DNA from: Constantimarinum furrinae
GTDB taxonomy: Bacteria > Bacteroidota > Bacteroidia > Flavobacteriales > Flavobacteriaceae
Assembly (NCBI RefSeq): GCF_014295415.1
Contig: NZ_CP052909.1
Coordinates: 62,001 to 126,000 of the forward strand
Reading direction: 5' to 3'
DNA: 64,000 bases
In this document: positions 61,704 to 64,000 of the stretch, piece by piece
How positions within the stretch are numbered: position 1 is the stretch's first letter
Layout: the number at the start of each line of letters is the position of its first letter
Notes under the pieces: model-generated
Databases searched by the model: none
Told to the model about the DNA's origin: nothing
Seen by the model: only the letters and a program-made list of their open reading frames with translations
Position numbers and translations under genes: made by a program

Positions 61704-62700
61704 TGAGGTCGATTGCGTCTTCAGTTAAAAAATCCCATTGATCGAGTCCCATTTTTAAGGGTTTACCAATCACTTCTGTATATTTTGCGGCGTCAATACC
61801 ATAGCCTTTCGGTTTTTTAGCTTCCAGGTCGCCAAACTCGAGGATATGTCCCTGTGGTAGTTTCTTGTTAACAGCCAAAGACTTTTCAAAGATCTGTTTG
61901 AGTTGCGTATAGGCCGAATTATCCGCTTTATCTACAGGATTCCGAAGTGCTGTATATATGTCATTTGCACCCTCCACCAATGATTTGGTCTCGTCTATGG
62001 TAAGCGAGGATGACACATCTGGGCCAAACATATTTCGGTTAAAAACCACATGAAATTCCAGAATTTCCGCCCCTAATGCGACGGCTGCAATACCTGTAGC
62101 TACCTTCGCCGAATGATCGGAAAAGCCAACAGGTACTCCGTATCGTTCCTTTAATTGTTGGATCACATTCAATCCGTAATTTTCGGGCTGGGTCGGATAG
62201 TCGGTAGTACACTGTAAAATGCTGAAGGTGGCGCTGTGCTGCTTCAGAAAGTCTGCGGTTTTATCCAATTCGTCGAACGAACTCATCCCGCTGGATATAA
62301 TGATGGGCTTTCCGGTGGCGATCACATTTTTCAGTAATAAGAAATTATTCACTTCCCCACTACCTATTTTATATTGTTCCACGCCTGCTTTCTCGAGTAC
62401 ATCTACCGCGGCGTTGCTAAACGGACTGCTCATAAAGATAAGGCCTGCTTCTTTGCAATGCTTCCCAATACCAACCCATTGTTCTGGAGTAAATTCCATT
62501 CGTTTCCAATAATCGTAGCGTGTTTCGTCCTGCTGAGAAAATTTTATCCGAAAAGGCTCATGTACACTGCTTTCGGCTTCGGCAATATGAGTCTGAAATT
62601 TTATGGCATTCACCCCGGTTGCCGCCACAGCATCGATATATGCGTGTAGCATTCCTAAACTTCCGTCGTGGGCCTGGCCAATTTCAGCGATAGTGAACAT
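61696..62700 (-). CDS. neuB: Nonulosonic acid synthase (NeuB-like)
   Basis: A 334-residue enzyme condensing a ManNAc-type sugar with phosphoenolpyruvate. The barrel starts FTIAEIGQAHDGSLGMLHAY and has GVNAIKFQTHIAEAESSV, YKIGSGEVNNFLLL, SILQCTTDYPTQPENYGLNV and VGFSDHSAKVATGIAAVALG. The C-terminal SAF/antifreeze-like domain (about 275-334) is present, EFGDLEAKKPKGYGIDAAKY. It heads the neuB-neuC-neuA run. Legionaminate or pseudaminate synthase activity is possible, though NeuC next door fits sialate or legionaminate. Confidence 0.92.
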   Translation of the reverse strand: MFTIAEIGQAHDGSLGMLHAYIDAVAATGVNAIKFQTHIAEAESSVHEPFRIKFSQQDETRYDYWKRMEFTPEQWVGIGKHCKEAGLIFMSSPFSNAAVDVLEKAGVEQYKIGSGEVNNFLLLKNVIATGKPIIISSGMSSFDELDKTADFLKQHSATFSILQCTTDYPTQPENYGLNVIQQLKERYGVPVGFSDHSAKVATGIAAVALGAEILEFHVVFNRNMFGPDVSSSLTIDETKSLVEGANDIYTALRNPVDKADNSAYTQLKQIFEKSLAVNKKLPQGHILEFGDLEAKKPKGYGIDAAKYTEVIGKPLKMGLDQWDFLTEDAIDLND

Positions 62701-62703
62701 ATT

Positions 62704-63834
62704 TTACACCATATTTTTTTTAGCTTCCGCTATTTTGTGATTCATTTTAGCGCACCAGTCGTCAAGATCGTATAATTTTTCGAACTCGGGTCTGTAAAAC
62801 GGATTTTGATAGTTGTTTGCCACATATTCATGCATACTTTCTTTGATCACCCTTACCCATTCATCAATAAAATTAGGATTCTCAATGAGCTTTCCATAGT
62901 CCCCATTGGCAAGTACTTCCTTCACTCCGCCCTGGTCTGATGCAATACAGTAGCAACCGCACTTAAGCGCCTCAGCGAGGACAATTCCGAAGCCTTCCTT
63001 ACACAAGGTAGAAAACAGATAAAAATCGGATACCTGATAATATTGTGGTAAAGTAGCATTAGGCACACGACCCACAACCGTAACCCCGTCGAGATCGACT
63101 TCGGTGTTGGTCCCAACGATCAGCAATTGCATTTCAGCGGCATTTCCGGAATAGACACGTTTCCAAACATCGAGGATAATGTGTAAACCCTTTTTAGGAC
63201 GATCCTGAGAGCACCACAGGAAAACCAGTTTTGCTTTAATGCCCAGCGCATCCTTTAAACTAGTTTTTTCTTCGGAAGGGATGGTATGAAATAATTTGCT
63301 ATCGGTAGTATTGTGCATCACGCCGGCCCGCATCGTCAACTCGTAATAATACGATTTGTATAATTGATACGACATTTGAGTGAGGAAGAACATTTCGTCT
63401 ATTCCGCCTAAAAATGACTCCGCACGCTCGTCCTTGTACAAAACGTCAAACCCCTGAAAGTAGTACTGTATATAAAAATCCTTACGATCGTAATGCGTTT
63501 CCAGATGGGTATTCAAGGGTGCGATCAAGCCCGAATGATCGATAATGTGTATGATGTATTTTTGATTAGGCTCGAGTACGGCATCCAACGCTTTAAAATA
63601 ATGGGCAAAGCGGTTTTTCTTATCGAGTCTGTTTTTAATGGCTTCCGGAAAATTCGTTGGCTTGATGTACGAATAGGTAACCCCTTCTGCTTTTTCATCA
63701 TCCTCGGGACATACTATAAAATCGAAGTTGTGCAGTGAATTCCGAAGGTAATAATTATACATATTGGTCCAACTGGCTATACGGTTGAGAGGCATAGGGT
63801 ATTGACACAACAGAATGGTCTTTATCTCGCTCAT
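62704..63834 (-). CDS. GT4-type glycosyltransferase
   Basis: A 376-residue GT-B enzyme. N-terminal ILLCQYPMPLNRIASWTNMY is an unusual acceptor region; the donor half is standard GT4: KLVFLWCSQDRPKKGLHIIL, VTVVGRVPNATLPQYYQVSD and LCKEGFGIVLAEALKCGCYC with the EGFGIVLAE signature. It precedes neuB by three bases and follows a gene that leaves the window. Donor and acceptor unknown. Confidence 0.9.
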   Translation of the reverse strand: MSEIKTILLCQYPMPLNRIASWTNMYNYYLRNSLHNFDFIVCPEDDEKAEGVTYSYIKPTNFPEAIKNRLDKKNRFAHYFKALDAVLEPNQKYIIHIIDHSGLIAPLNTHLETHYDRKDFYIQYYFQGFDVLYKDERAESFLGGIDEMFFLTQMSYQLYKSYYYELTMRAGVMHNTTDSKLFHTIPSEEKTSLKDALGIKAKLVFLWCSQDRPKKGLHIILDVWKRVYSGNAAEMQLLIVGTNTEVDLDGVTVVGRVPNATLPQYYQVSDFYLFSTLCKEGFGIVLAEALKCGCYCIASDQGGVKEVLANGDYGKLIENPNFIDEWVRVIKESMHEYVANNYQNPFYRPEFEKLYDLDDWCAKMNHKIAEAKKNMV

Positions 63835-63835
63835 A

Positions 63836-64000
63836 CTAGTAGTTGGGATCTTTCATTCCTAAAGCACTAAAATACCATCTTTTTACAAAACCAACACGAA
63901 TGAAGAGCTTATAGATAAGTTTTCCTATAAACTGCTGTTGCTTAGAAATTCCCTTAACTTCATCCTTCAATTGGTCGTTTATGGTATTTTTTTCTGAAGG
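63836..64000 (-). CDS. C-terminal 54 residues of an unidentified protein (cut by the right edge)
   Basis: The reverse strand is open from the edge down to a TAG at 63836-63838, one base before the next ATG. The tail is basic and partly helical, with QQFIGKLIYKLFIRVGFV and ending RWYFSALGMKDPNY. The spacing shows it belongs to the same operon. Too short to identify; a glycosyltransferase or other polysaccharide enzyme is likely from context only. Confidence 0.65.
   Translation of the reverse strand, partial: PSEKNTINDQLKDEVKGISKQQQFIGKLIYKLFIRVGFVKRWYFSALGMKDPNY

Noticed and set aside
49000-64000. Recent horizontal island with mobile elements
   Set aside because: The operon is accessory in character, but no integrase, transposase, tRNA or direct repeats bounding it are visible in the window.

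Overview
The window reads as chromosomal DNA of a marine-type member of the Flavobacteriaceae (Bacteroidota). The evidence is a T9SS-type C-terminal sorting domain, a PorV-like outer-membrane protein, a GldL-like small protein, several SurA-like parvulins, a long NusB, a PUR/DUF3276 protein, many short lipoproteins, and TAnnTTTG promoter boxes (the Bacteroidota sigma-A -7 element), some with a TTG/TTTG box 19-20 bases upstream. The DNA is AT-rich and densely coding. No intergenic gap exceeds 300 bases. I saw no rRNA, tRNA, CRISPR array, prophage, integrase or insertion sequence.

Layout. 1-850: 5' part of an aconitase gene. 1015-7638: an acyltransferase, then (transcribed right to left) an envelope folding operon of three SurA-like proteins, a MoxR ATPase and a small GldL-like membrane protein. 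7807-11000: an SRPBCC protein, a small His-rich protein, a PD40 protein and guaB. 11076-15466: an extracytoplasmic redox/transport group with a 4-TM His-containing protein, an FMN-binding protein, a porin, a haem-binding protein and a 5'-nucleotidase. 15468-22427: housekeeping genes (HMG-CoA lyase, LysE exporter, pyrD, pepT, yajC, DUF1573, nusB, an amino-acid dehydrogenase). 22546-33571: ABC exporter, PUR protein, a hairpin-dense non-coding element (24827-25003), M14 peptidase, SulP and MscS membrane proteins, a DUF5694 lipoprotein and a T9SS-secreted LVIVD protein. 33751-42523: a first MBOAT/SGNH pair, a YceI-TPR lipoprotein, CsaA, a thioredoxin-fold protein, a YfiT/DinB protein, a cyclophilin-FKBP fusion and RecQ. 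42730-48867: kdsD-tatC-CMD-lptB, convergent pssA, a PorV-like protein and a DUF4105 protein. 48999-64000: a long leftward surface-polysaccharide operon that continues beyond the right edge.

The polysaccharide operon encodes NeuB, NeuC and NeuA homologues (nonulosonic, i.e. sialic- or legionaminic-like, acid synthesis and CMP activation), a second MBOAT/SGNH O-acylation pair, five GT4-like glycosyltransferases, one GT-B-like protein I could not place, an O-antigen polymerase/ligase-like protein and, last, the polyprenyl-phosphate sugar transferase that would start repeat-unit synthesis. Most junctions overlap by 1-8 bases or abut, which suggests translational coupling.

The items most worth a second look are the hairpin-rich element before the M14 peptidase gene, the 7-bp-period intergenic repeats at two loci, the FMN-binding/4-TM pair, the unplaced GT-B-like protein in the nonulosonate locus, RecQ without its zinc cysteines, the cyclophilin-FKBP fusion and the duplicated MBOAT/SGNH cassette. 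No convincing defence system or other wholly new multi-gene system was found.
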